A DNA stretch of 64,000 bases. Origin: an uncultured Clostridia bacterium. Lineage in GTDB: Bacteria; Bacillota; Clostridia; Oscillospirales; Ruminococcaceae. The notes beneath the pieces are model-generated. The model searched no databases and had not been told where the DNA came from. It saw nothing but the letters and a program-made list of their open reading frames with translations. Below, piece by piece: positions 29,330 through 38,270 of the stretch. The DNA is taken from the NCBI GenBank assembly GCA_947166275.1, contig CAMVDP010000003.1:1-64000 (forward strand), in the 5' to 3' direction. The stretch's first letter is position 1. Every line of letters starts with the position of its first letter. Both the position numbers and the translations under genes were made by a program.

Positions 29330-30775
29330 ATGGAACAGAATTGGAACAACAACAATAACAACAGTAACTACAACTACAATGGGTATACCGGATATACCGG
29401 AGCTGGCCCCGAGGTGGTAACTGCAAGACCTGAAAAAAAGAAGGGTAAATTTGCCAAGGCGGTCGCTATCGCGGCGGCGGTCGCGGTAGTCGGCGGAAGC
29501 GCGGGATTCGGCGGTGCGCTGCTCGCGACAAAGATCGGTACATCGTCACCTGCATCCTCGAATAACGATAATAACGATGGCGGAAGAGTTGTAGCGTCAT
29601 ACAATATCGATGACGAAAAGAAAGATGACGCAGTCCATGATAACAGTATTTCCTCTGCTATGGACGCTATCAGCGAGTCCGAAGGCGGCGGAAACAAGGT
29701 AATGGCAACGAGTGTAACGGCTTCCGGCGCTAACGGGGAATATACAGCGTCAGAGCTTTACAACGCTGTAAACGACACGATCGTTCTCATCAAGGTGTAT
29801 AAGAAGCAGAACTCGTCCAACGTTTTCAGCTACTATGATTACTACTTCGGCTACGGCGACAGCAACAAGGATAAGAGCGATGACGAACCGAAGCTTTCAG
29901 CCTTCGGAAGCGGCATTATATTCACTGATGACGGTTATGTCCTCACCAATGCGCATATAGCCGACAAAGCGGATAAGCTTGTCGTAGTGGTCAACGACTA
30001 CAAGGACGACCAGATCACATACGAGTATGAAGCTAAAGTCGTAGGGTCGGATACTTCGAGTGATATCGCAGTCCTTAAGATCGAGCGTGACGAGAAGTTC
30101 CTCGCAGCGAAGCTCGGCGACAGCGATTCTCTGAAAGTAGGTCAGGAAGTCTGCGCTATCGGTAACCCGGGTATAACCGAAAAGATAATGTTTGCTCACA
30201 CTATGACAAAGGGTATAGTTTCCGGACTTGATATCGAGTGTCTCGCTGATAACGGTTACAGCCTGAGCCTCATTCAGACTGACGCACCGATCAACAGCGG
30301 TAACTCCGGCGGCGGACTGTTCGATATGTACGGCAACGTTGTAGGTGTGGTAAACTCCAAGATAATCGCGACAACTTATGAGGGCATCGGCTTCGCGCTG
30401 ACCATCAATGAAGCAAAGCCGATCATGGAAGACCTTCTGACTTACGGTTACGTTAAGAGCCGTCCCGTACTCGGTATAACCAGTGTCGAGCTCAACGAAT
30501 ATCGCGCGGAGCTCTATGGCACCAAGCTTTCACAGGGACTTCTCGTTTCGACGATAAAAGAGGACGCGCCGGTTGCAAAGAGCGGACTTCGCATCGCAGA
30601 TATCATAACCAAGATCAACGGTAAGAACGTAACCTCCGTGAACGATGTACAGTTGATAATCAGCAAGTTCAAAGCAGGTGACACTGTCACTGCGACAGTC
30701 GCGCGTGAGAACAGCTCCGGCGGCGTGGACAGCATCGAGATAGACATCGTCCTCACAGAAAAGGGCAAGGAATGA
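29330..30775 (+). CDS. Trypsin-like serine protease with PDZ domain (HtrA/DegP type)
   Basis: GSGIIFTDDGYVLTNAHI; DTSSDIAVLKI; DAPINSGNSGGGLFD; C-terminal PDZ; N-terminal TM. Confidence 0.92.
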   Translation: MEQNWNNNNNNSNYNYNGYTGYTGAGPEVVTARPEKKKGKFAKAVAIAAAVAVVGGSAGFGGALLATKIGTSSPASSNNDNNDGGRVVASYNIDDEKKDDAVHDNSISSAMDAISESEGGGNKVMATSVTASGANGEYTASELYNAVNDTIVLIKVYKKQNSSNVFSYYDYYFGYGDSNKDKSDDEPKLSAFGSGIIFTDDGYVLTNAHIADKADKLVVVVNDYKDDQITYEYEAKVVGSDTSSDIAVLKIERDEKFLAAKLGDSDSLKVGQEVCAIGNPGITEKIMFAHTMTKGIVSGLDIECLADNGYSLSLIQTDAPINSGNSGGGLFDMYGNVVGVVNSKIIATTYEGIGFALTINEAKPIMEDLLTYGYVKSRPVLGITSVELNEYRAELYGTKLSQGLLVSTIKEDAPVAKSGLRIADIITKINGKNVTSVNDVQLIISKFKAGDTVTATVARENSSGGVDSIEIDIVLTEKGKE

Positions 30776-30792
30776 TCTCCGATAACAAACAA

Positions 30793-30827
30793 AGAGAGTG
30801 TATCAGGCTTGATACACTCTCTTTTTT
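30793..30827. terminator. Intrinsic terminator, likely bidirectional
   Basis: AGAGAGTGTATCA ggct TGATACACTCTCT, 13-bp perfect stem followed by T-run. Confidence 0.93.
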
Positions 30828-30837
30828 GTGCCCGGCG

Positions 30838-31425
30838 TCATGTCGCCGAAAATACAGGCTGGAGCTGTACACGGTCAAGTGCCGATCTCAACGCGTCCGG
30901 GATCCGCGTGAAGTCGCCTATCAGCGAGAACGGTTTCTTTTCCGGGTCATCCTGGGATATCGGCACGAAGTAATAGTTTTTGTAGTTCATCAGTGCGAAG
31001 ATGTTTTTCGCGGAACCCGCAAGCGCATCATTCGTAGCTATGTTGAGTACCACGGGTCTGCTGCTTCGAAGGTGGCTCTTTACCGCCATGGTCACGGGAG
31101 TATCCGTGATGCTCGCCGCGAGTTTCGCCAGTGTATTGCCGGTACAGTTCGCTACAAGCATGATATCCGTCATTTTTTTTGGTCCTATCGGTTCAGCGTC
31201 CTCTATGGTGTGTATCACACTGCGCCCGGTGATGCGCATGAGCCGGGCAGCATGATCAGCAGCTCTGCCGAAGCGGGTATCTGTGCTGTACGCGTTGAAC
31301 GACATGACCGGCACTATCTCGCAGCCCTCGTCGGCAAGCTTCTCCAGCGCGACGAAGCAGCGCGAAAAGGTGCAGAACGATCCGCACATGGCGAACCCAA
31401 CCTTCACGCCTTTAAGCTCCCCCAT
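30838..31425 (-). CDS. dpaB: Dipicolinate synthase subunit B
   Basis: VKVGFAMCGSFCTFSRCFVALEKLADEGCEIVPVMSFNAYSTDTRFG. Confidence 0.94.
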   Translation of the reverse strand: MGELKGVKVGFAMCGSFCTFSRCFVALEKLADEGCEIVPVMSFNAYSTDTRFGRAADHAARLMRITGRSVIHTIEDAEPIGPKKMTDIMLVANCTGNTLAKLAASITDTPVTMAVKSHLRSSRPVVLNIATNDALAGSAKNIFALMNYKNYYFVPISQDDPEKKPFSLIGDFTRIPDALRSALDRVQLQPVFSAT

Positions 31426-32278
31426 TGTCCATTCTCCTTTCCGAGAGTATGTTCTCTATCGTGTCTGCGATCACTGTGCCGGCAGCCTGCGGAGCTGTGC
31501 GTCCGGGAAGTCCGCCTGCGCTAACAGTACGTATGCGGGAAGCGCTATCGGTGCATGGTACTGACGCGAGCTCGATCAGCAGAGCGTCCTCGCTCACAGC
31601 TGCCGCACGTGCTCCGGTCAGCACAGGAGCGGGTACGGTATTCACAATGATATCCGCTCCTTGGATTGCCGCGAGAAGCTCATTCTCATCCGCAAAATCC
31701 ACGGGCATACAGTCATACGCGGCTATCCAGGCTATGTCGCTCTTTTTTCTTGCGGCTGCCGAAACATTGGCACCGAACGCCGAGAAGTATCTCGCGCAAA
31801 GCTTTCCGATGCGTCCGAAGCCGAGTATCAGCACTGCCGCGCCGTGTATTGATCCGCTTGTCTCCCGTATCGCAGTTTCTATCGTGCCTTCGGCGGTGAG
31901 TACGGCATTACGCACCGCGAACTCTTCCCGTGCCAGGTAGTCATATAGTCCGATGCCGTTGGCGGAACACAGCTCCGCCAGCTCCGGGAAAACCTTTCCG
32001 GCAAACACTGCTCCGCCGCGCTTTATGAGCAGCGGAAGTATCCCGATATCATACGTCCTGTTCGCGTATGGGCAGCGTATCTCGTGGGATCTGCCCGCAA
32101 AGATCGGCAGAACGGCGATATCATACCGCCCGCCCGTACCCGAGAACGACAGCCCCCTGCGTTGTCCGGCACCGAGTCCGTCAAATCCCGCAAGCACACA
32201 GCTGTGGCGCTTGGCGAGCTGCTCACCCGCGTATATCATTCGCATGTCGCCGCCAATAACAACAATTTCGGTATCCAT
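31412..32278 (-). CDS. dpaA: Dipicolinate synthase subunit A
   Basis: VVIGGDMRMIYAGEQLAKRHSCVLAGFD; VLILGFGRIGKLCARYFSAFGANVSAAARKKSDIAWIAAYD. Confidence 0.92.
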   Translation of the reverse strand: MDTEIVVIGGDMRMIYAGEQLAKRHSCVLAGFDGLGAGQRRGLSFSGTGGRYDIAVLPIFAGRSHEIRCPYANRTYDIGILPLLIKRGGAVFAGKVFPELAELCSANGIGLYDYLAREEFAVRNAVLTAEGTIETAIRETSGSIHGAAVLILGFGRIGKLCARYFSAFGANVSAAARKKSDIAWIAAYDCMPVDFADENELLAAIQGADIIVNTVPAPVLTGARAAAVSEDALLIELASVPCTDSASRIRTVSAGGLPGRTAPQAAGTVIADTIENILSERRMDNGGA

Positions 32279-32355
32279 TGATATTCCTCCGTTCGGCGGG
32301 ATATATGATCTCCCGCTTACCTCATAATATGACAGAACGTCGGAAAATGTTAAAA

Positions 32356-32396
32356 ATCCCCGCGGTTTACGACATACTGTCGTAAACTGCGGGGAT
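32356..32396 (-). terminator. Intrinsic terminator of the collagen-like surface protein gene
   Basis: 18-bp stem ATCCCCGCGGTTTACGAC atact GTCGTAAACTGCGGGGAT (one G-U), U-tract on the minus strand. Confidence 0.92.
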
Positions 32397-32413
32397 CGCT
32401 CTGCGTTATATGC

Positions 32414-34672
32414 TTATCTTCTGCCTCTCTTGCGCTTATCCTTCTTTATAAGGAATATGGAAGCAGCTGCAACTGCGGGTATCAGCAGTCCTGCAGCGGC
32501 GCCGGTGGAGGGGTTGGCGGGCTTCACGGCGGAAACTGCCGCAGCCTTTGCTGCTGCGCCGTCCGAGTTACCGGTGGTGGTATCTCCGGCGGTGTAGTTA
32601 TTTGTGATGGTGGCTGTAGATTCGTTGATAACTACCACCTCATCATCGTCGCCTTCACCGGATGATTTCCCGTTGGCAAGCGGTCTTTCTCCGGACTGGA
32701 CGGAAGCGCTGTTGCGGGTCTCACCGTATACGTAGATGACTCTGTCACTGTCGGAAGCGGCAGTGTTGACGGAGACCGCGTCACGGCCGTCACGTCCGTC
32801 TTTGCCGTCACGTCCGTCTCTGCCATCGAGTCCGTCCTTACCGTCCGCACCCTGGAGAGAGTTCAGCCATTGAGCTTCGGAGCCCTTGAAACCGTTGCGT
32901 ACAGCGATCTCATACGCGGACGCACCTACCAGCGAATTGAGCCATTCTGTTTCAGTCCCCTTGTAGCCGTTTTTCACAGCGACATCGTAAGCGGAAAGGC
33001 TTCCCGAATAGGTAATACCGCTCTCTGTGCGGAGCTTGCGGCTCACTTCATCGGTGACGGCTCTTATAAAGCTGTCAATGCTGCCGTAGTTACGGTAGAT
33101 CCAGTCGTTGAAGCTACCGTCGGCTCTCAAGGTATTTACTTCGCTTTCAAGAGCGGTTATACGGTCTCTGAGTGCGGCGATCTGGGTGTTGATATCCTGT
33201 GAGCTGTAGTTTGTGCTTGCCTGTGCAGGTACGGTCTCGTATGTGGAGGGAGTGTTGTCAGCAGTTGAAGTTGTGGTCGTAGTGCCGGTAAACGGAACTG
33301 TTGTCGTTGAGCCTGTTGTATTGAATGTGCGACCGGACTTCAACAGTTCTATAATGCTTCCGAAGGAGTATACTGTACCCTCGTTTGCGTAGAGAGACTG
33401 CTTGATCTTGTTGAGCTCCTGCAGTACAGACGCGGTGGTCATATCGCGGTACGCGGAAACGTTGGAGCGCAGATATGATATGCCTGTGTTGAGGCTGTTG
33501 ACCTCATTCCTGGTCATGGAGTCGAGGTAATATCTGACCATGTCCTTGTAAGCTGCGGGAAGCGTGTTAGTACCATATATGGTCTGCATTATCCTGTCAC
33601 GGATCGTCGGAGTGACATCGTCTCTTACGATCTCTACGACTTTTTCGGAGCTGTCAAGTCCGAATATGCCATATATCTCATCGTCAATGACTTTGCGGTT
33701 ATCCGAGGTGTTCATAATCGCTTCCGTGAGTTTTGTGAGGACCGCTCCGGAGGACAGGTATGTGCCTATAAGGTCATTGAGCTGTTTTTCGGATATATAT
33801 ACTTTTTTCGTTGCGTTATCTGCCTGTGTGCCGAATAACGCAAGCTTGATATCATTTGTGAGCGAGGTCGCGAAAGTATTTACAGACTCTTCATGAACAG
33901 CGTTGGATTCAGTGCTCTCTCCCATGGTCTCAAAGATCTTATTGCAGATGGCTTTTTCGGAGTTCTCGATAGAGTAGTACTTTGCGTCTTTATCGGCACT
34001 GATGCTGATGCGGGTACCGGAAGAGAATGTCAGTCTTGCGTCGGTGTTTGCCGTTACTTTCCGGTAGGTCATGCCGTTATCGGTAGAATAGTATGTATCG
34101 CTGTTACTTGGCAGACCGGAGCAATACAGAAGTGTTGACCAGCTTTCCCACGGAATGGTGTATGTAAGCGTGATGCCGCCGAGGTCTGTGCTTACAGGGT
34201 AGATGGACAGAGTTGCGACACCGTTATTCCATACGGGATTGACCTTGAGCGCGAGGTCAAGGCTTGCGGGAAGGTTTGTACCGGCTGCTTCCACGATGCT
34301 GCTGTCGACGGTCGTCTTGTAAGTGAACTGTGTGTAGCCGGAAAGCTCGTCGGTGACTTTCATATTGAACTGAAGGCCGTAGTTTCTTATGGTCTCAAGA
34401 TCGCTTGCGCTGAGCTTGGTGTAGAGCATATTGGCACCGTACGGTCCGTCTTCGGAATAGCAAGGCATAGACACATCTATCACAGAACCGGGCGGGGTGG
34501 AGTGAGTGAAGTAGTTCGTAAGGCTGCCGTATTTCTCTGTTCCTGTGATATTGTCATAGTACTTCTGGGGATAGATATAGTTTGCGGTACCGTATGCTCC
34601 CGCGCCGAACGTGAGCATTCCTGCCGCAAGCGCGGCGCAGATCATAGGAAGTACGATCCTTCTTGCTTTCAT
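32414..34672 (-). CDS. Secreted, sortase-anchored (NPSTG) surface protein with collagen-like Gly-X-Y tract and xxNGFxGTExxWLxSL repeats
   Basis: N-terminal signal peptide; SAYDVAVKNGYKGTETEWLNSLVGASAYEIAVRNGFKGSEAQWLNSLQGADGKDGLDGRDGRDGKDGRDGRD; C-term NPSTGAAAGLLIPAVAAASIFLIKKDKRKRGRR. Confidence 0.85.
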   Translation of the reverse strand: MKARRIVLPMICAALAAGMLTFGAGAYGTANYIYPQKYYDNITGTEKYGSLTNYFTHSTPPGSVIDVSMPCYSEDGPYGANMLYTKLSASDLETIRNYGLQFNMKVTDELSGYTQFTYKTTVDSSIVEAAGTNLPASLDLALKVNPVWNNGVATLSIYPVSTDLGGITLTYTIPWESWSTLLYCSGLPSNSDTYYSTDNGMTYRKVTANTDARLTFSSGTRISISADKDAKYYSIENSEKAICNKIFETMGESTESNAVHEESVNTFATSLTNDIKLALFGTQADNATKKVYISEKQLNDLIGTYLSSGAVLTKLTEAIMNTSDNRKVIDDEIYGIFGLDSSEKVVEIVRDDVTPTIRDRIMQTIYGTNTLPAAYKDMVRYYLDSMTRNEVNSLNTGISYLRSNVSAYRDMTTASVLQELNKIKQSLYANEGTVYSFGSIIELLKSGRTFNTTGSTTTVPFTGTTTTTSTADNTPSTYETVPAQASTNYSSQDINTQIAALRDRITALESEVNTLRADGSFNDWIYRNYGSIDSFIRAVTDEVSRKLRTESGITYSGSLSAYDVAVKNGYKGTETEWLNSLVGASAYEIAVRNGFKGSEAQWLNSLQGADGKDGLDGRDGRDGKDGRDGRDAVSVNTAASDSDRVIYVYGETRNSASVQSGERPLANGKSSGEGDDDEVVVINESTATITNNYTAGDTTTGNSDGAAAKAAAVSAVKPANPSTGAAAGLLIPAVAAASIFLIKKDKRKRGRR
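32779..32850 (-). repeat. 9-bp-periodic repeat encoding collagen-like (GxD)n
   Basis: Repeated cGTCcgTCt/cacGTCc units, translated minus as GADGKDGLDGRDGRDGKDGRDGRD. Confidence 0.85.
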
Positions 34673-34720
34673 GTTTTGAGCCGTCCTTTCGCATTTGCTT
34701 TTATCAAGCTGCTTAAATCT

Positions 34721-35272
34721 TTATTTCAACTGTTCAAGTCTTGTTCTGCAATAGAAATCCGAGCGCTTCGCGGTACTGCGCAGCCGCACTCCCAGTGCGA
34801 ACAGTATCAGATATGCCGCGAGCAGCCCGCCCGAAACGAGCTGTGAGATGTCTCCGCCGGTTATCAGCCGTACTGTACCGAGCGGCACTGTTTTCATAAG
34901 CTCCGACAGCAAAAACTGCAGATCCGTTGCCTGTGCTTCGTCTGCCGTTCCCGGCATCAGGATAAACACGTACGGGAGCATAAAGTACGCTGCCGCTGCC
35001 GCGATATAGAGCCATTGTTTCATGAACCCGGCGAGCACCGCCGTCTGCGCCCATACAATAAGCGTTATAACAAGAGCTCCGAAAGCTATCACCGGCATCC
35101 CGCACGTTGAGAGAAGTGACGATGCCACTCCGGCAAACACGAACACAGCAAGATTTTTGCCGTCCGTGGTGCCGAATATGAAGCTTATTCGTTCTTTTCC
35201 ATATTCAGCGGCAGAAGGGTGCTCCGCCGTCATATAATCAACAGTTCTGCTTATCATAGCCCAAATGTCCAT
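34721..35272 (-). CDS. Uncharacterised multi-TM membrane protein
   Basis: 183 aa with several hydrophobic segments; co-oriented with polysaccharide-type genes. Confidence 0.6.
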   Translation of the reverse strand: MDIWAMISRTVDYMTAEHPSAAEYGKERISFIFGTTDGKNLAVFVFAGVASSLLSTCGMPVIAFGALVITLIVWAQTAVLAGFMKQWLYIAAAAAYFMLPYVFILMPGTADEAQATDLQFLLSELMKTVPLGTVRLITGGDISQLVSGGLLAAYLILFALGVRLRSTAKRSDFYCRTRLEQLK

Positions 35273-36315
35273 TTTAAGGCGGCATCAAATTGCCCCGCCG
35301 TACCGAACCAGTCTGTGAATATCATCCACGCGCACAGCGCTGTCTCCGCGATAACACACAACGCAAGGAATACATTGCGCGCAGTTTTTTCCTTTTCCTT
35401 GAAAACTATCCCGACAAATTTCGAGCTTATTGCGTATGCTTCCTCTGCCAGCGGTACTGCCGACTGCATCAGCAGCATTATCGCCGGTGCGAACAGTCTT
35501 GCATCGGATACCGCAGTTACCGTGAGCGCCGCGCCGCAGAACATGATAGGAAGCAGCCGTTCGTACTTTCCCTCACGGTTACGGAACATAGCATACATAA
35601 GTATGCACACCAACGCCGCGATCACAGCGAGCACGGCCCACATCACGGGCGTTTCGCAGAATATTGTCCGAGCGCCTGTCATATCATAGACCGCGTCGAG
35701 CATCTCCGGGAACAATCCCGCAAGCAAAGCGAAGATGACCGCAATGACAGCAGGGATAACGGGTCCCGGTATAAGCGTCAAGAACCAGAAAGGCAGCATC
35801 ATAAGTGCCGACATATCGAAGCACGCGGCAATAAGTATAAGCGCCGCGTATCTGAAAAATCTGCGTTCGCGTATATATACAGAAGCTATCGTGCATATAA
35901 GCGCCGCTATGAATGCGGATCCCGAGAACAGAAACGCGGGAATGAATACAAAGCACAGCACCGCTGAGCTGTGATAAGGGGTTTCCTTAACAGCGTAGCT
36001 TGCGAGCAGTGCGCAGATGCACGCCATGACGAGCGGATATACGGCGGAGTCATCACTGAAAGCAGCGCAGATCTTCATAAGAAGCGTTTCTGCCGGTGGA
36101 GCGGCAAGCTCACCGAGCTTATCGAACGGGATATCCCGTATCTGAGCGCCGAAGCCGGCATACCAGCTGTCCCAGAGCCCTGAAAGCCCGGGAAGTCCGC
36201 AAATAATGAACACCGCAGAAGCAGTTGCCGCGCATTGAAGCACGCGGTTGTCACGGTTTTCGCAGAATATCCCGCTGATACGCAGTATTAACGGGATCGC
36301 TAAAAGAAGTATCAT
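35254..36315 (-). CDS. Multi-TM membrane protein, possibly EpsG-like polysaccharide biosynthesis
   Basis: 353 aa polytopic; abuts BY-kinase; family call by context only. Confidence 0.5.
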   Translation of the reverse strand: MILLLAIPLILRISGIFCENRDNRVLQCAATASAVFIICGLPGLSGLWDSWYAGFGAQIRDIPFDKLGELAAPPAETLLMKICAAFSDDSAVYPLVMACICALLASYAVKETPYHSSAVLCFVFIPAFLFSGSAFIAALICTIASVYIRERRFFRYAALILIAACFDMSALMMLPFWFLTLIPGPVIPAVIAVIFALLAGLFPEMLDAVYDMTGARTIFCETPVMWAVLAVIAALVCILMYAMFRNREGKYERLLPIMFCGAALTVTAVSDARLFAPAIMLLMQSAVPLAEEAYAISSKFVGIVFKEKEKTARNVFLALCVIAETALCAWMIFTDWFGTAGQFDAALKWTFGL

Positions 36316-37097
36316 CAGTCGTTGTCATCGTATGCCCTCTCTCCCTCACGGTCACCGGGGAGATCGGCATTTTCCTCGATCGAGCTCTTATAATCGCTGC
36401 TCTTGTCGTATTTGACAGAGCAGTATGTCTTGATCACGCCGATAAAACGCGCTTTTGAGAGCGATATCGTAGAGAGCGCCGCCTGGAGCTCGGCATGTGT
36501 GGTCTTATTCTCGCGGAGCACGAGAGCTGTGCCGCCGGTATATCCGCCGAACAGCAGCGAGTCATTCGCAATGCAAAGCGGCGGGGAATCTATCACGATG
36601 AAGTCGTAGTAATCGTACAGCATACGCACGAGGCGTTCTGTCGCCGCTCCTGCAAGAAGATCGGATGGGCTGGCAACACCGGGCCCCGCAGGCATGACAT
36701 GGAAGTTTTTCCTGACGTCGATGCTTATGCCGCTGTAAATATCGGTCTCACCCGTGAGGACCGTACTTAACCCGAAGTGGTTCTTGAGCCGCAGCATATC
36801 GTGCACGCCCGACCTTCGCATATCTGCGTCGATAAGCAGAACACGCATATCGAGCCTGCTGAACATGAGCGCGATATTGATAGCCGTTGTAGTCTTGCCT
36901 TCGTCACGGCACTGGCTCGTGATAACAACGGACTTGTACGGGCTGTCATTTATCGCCGCCATAATATTGGTACGTATTTTTGAATATGACTCGGTAATAA
37001 TAAACGGTGTATTCTCATTGAGGATAAACTGTCTTGTGATCGGATCAAAGCCTTCCAAGTAAAGCTTCCCCTTTCCGTAAAATTCGGCATACACCAC
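36315..37097 (-). CDS. CpsD/CapB-family bacterial tyrosine kinase
   Basis: ESYSKIRTNIMAA...VVITSQCRDEGKTTTAINIALMFS...VLLIDADMRRSGVHDML...DFIVIDSPP (Walker A, A', B). Confidence 0.9.
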   Translation of the reverse strand: MVYAEFYGKGKLYLEGFDPITRQFILNENTPFIITESYSKIRTNIMAAINDSPYKSVVITSQCRDEGKTTTAINIALMFSRLDMRVLLIDADMRRSGVHDMLRLKNHFGLSTVLTGETDIYSGISIDVRKNFHVMPAGPGVASPSDLLAGAATERLVRMLYDYYDFIVIDSPPLCIANDSLLFGGYTGGTALVLRENKTTHAELQAALSTISLSKARFIGVIKTYCSVKYDKSSDYKSSIEENADLPGDREGERAYDDND

Positions 37098-37107
37098 TAC
37101 ATATAGT

Positions 37108-37136
37108 ATTATAGCCTATTATTCACACTTTGTCAA
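37108..37136 (-). promoter_or_regulatory. Predicted sigmaA promoter of the BY-kinase operon: TTGACA-17-TATAAT
   Basis: Minus strand TTGACA (37136-37131), 17 nt, TATAAT (37113-37108). Confidence 0.88.
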
Positions 37137-37407
37137 TACATGAACAAAAGATTTTGCGTCAATTTTCCGGTTTTTTTGCCTGTTTTGTCATAAAACCGAT
37201 AAATATCGGTATAACATGCACGCAAATCAACATACAGTATATATTGACGTTGAGAAGTCTGTTGAAAACCCGCTCAGCCTGCTCCCTGACACGCCGGACA
37301 GCACTAAAAGTGCGTCAACATATCGTATAATCCGACAAAATAATACGATCAGACGATATCAATAAAAGTCGGAAAATGCAAAACAGACGCAATAATATAC
37401 ATAACGT

Positions 37408-37421
37408 AATATACGTATATT
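37408..37421. promoter_or_regulatory. 14-bp perfect palindrome AATATACGTATATT just upstream of the TSUP genes
   Basis: Direct reading; about 17 nt before ATG 37438. Confidence 0.7.
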
Positions 37422-37437
37422 CAGCGGAGGAGATAGT

Positions 37438-37797
37438 ATGAACAAAACATCGAAGCCAGTAGCGGCAGCTGCCGGACTTGTGGGCGGAGTGCTCAATGGT
37501 TTATTCGGTTCGGGCGGCGGGAGTGTCGCAGTACCGATACTTGAGCACGGCAGCAGCGACGCGAAGAGCAGCCATGCTATGGCTGTTGCGCTTATGTTTT
37601 TTATCAGCATAGTCTCGGCAGCGGGGAACATAGTGCTCGGTCATTTTCCTATCGAAACAGTCAAGCCTTTGCTGCCGGCGGGAATAATGGGCGCATCAGC
37701 GGGAGCACTCATGCTGCGGAAAGTGGATAATGATGTACTGCGGCGTGTGTTCGGAGCTTTGCTGATATACTCGGGAGGGAGGATGCTGCTTAAATGA
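37438..37797 (+). CDS. Half-size TSUP (TauE/SafE) family membrane protein
   Basis: AAAAGLVGGVLNGLFGSGGGSVAVPIL...SHAMAVALMFFISIVSA; 119 aa. Confidence 0.83.
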   Translation: MNKTSKPVAAAAGLVGGVLNGLFGSGGGSVAVPILEHGSSDAKSSHAMAVALMFFISIVSAAGNIVLGHFPIETVKPLLPAGIMGASAGALMLRKVDNDVLRRVFGALLIYSGGRMLLK

Positions 37798-38213
37798 CGG
37801 AGCTGATACCGCTTATTGTGGGGTTTACTGCGGGAGCTGCCGGAGCCATGGGGCTTGGTGGAGGTTTCGTGCTTGTTCTGTATCTGGCATGGACAGGAAC
37901 GGCTCCGAGCGATATCAGAGCGGCGAATTTGTTGTTCTTTATACCCACAGCATTAGTTTCAATGATAATGAACCGTCGGCGCGGGCTTATTGACGGCAGA
38001 GTATTGCCGTATGCGGCAGCTGCCGGTTCGATAGGCGCGGTGGTGGGGCTTATGGCGGCTGACGCGTTCGACACGGATCTGCTTGGAAAGGTATTTGCGC
38101 TGCTGATAATAGCGGTTGGCATACGGGAGCTATTCCATAAACGCACCGATGAAACGCCACGCAGCTTAAAAGAAAGACTGGTCGATCAACAAAAAAAGCG
38201 TGTACCGAATTAA
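37794..38213 (+). CDS. Second half-size TSUP (TauE/SafE) membrane protein
   Basis: IVGFTAGAAGAMGLGGGFVLVLYLAWTG...AANLLFFIPTALVSMI; ATGA overlap with the preceding ORF. Confidence 0.83.
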   Translation: MTELIPLIVGFTAGAAGAMGLGGGFVLVLYLAWTGTAPSDIRAANLLFFIPTALVSMIMNRRRGLIDGRVLPYAAAAGSIGAVVGLMAADAFDTDLLGKVFALLIIAVGIRELFHKRTDETPRSLKERLVDQQKKRVPN

Positions 38214-38226
38214 CGATACACGCTTT
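38195..38226. terminator. Intrinsic terminator between convergent genes (overlaps the 3' end of the second TSUP ORF)
   Basis: AAAGCGTGTA ... TACACGCTTT 10-bp stem, A-tract on the left. Confidence 0.7.
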
Positions 38227-38270
38227 GTCCGGATCGATATTACCGCAAAGCTGCAAATGCTATTGGTTGT

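Noticed and set aside
37794-38213. Split TSUP as a frameshifted pseudogene
   Set aside because: Both halves start with their own ATG, end with complete hydrophobic repeats and overlap by ATGA, which is more like coupled genes than decay; only comparative data can settle it.
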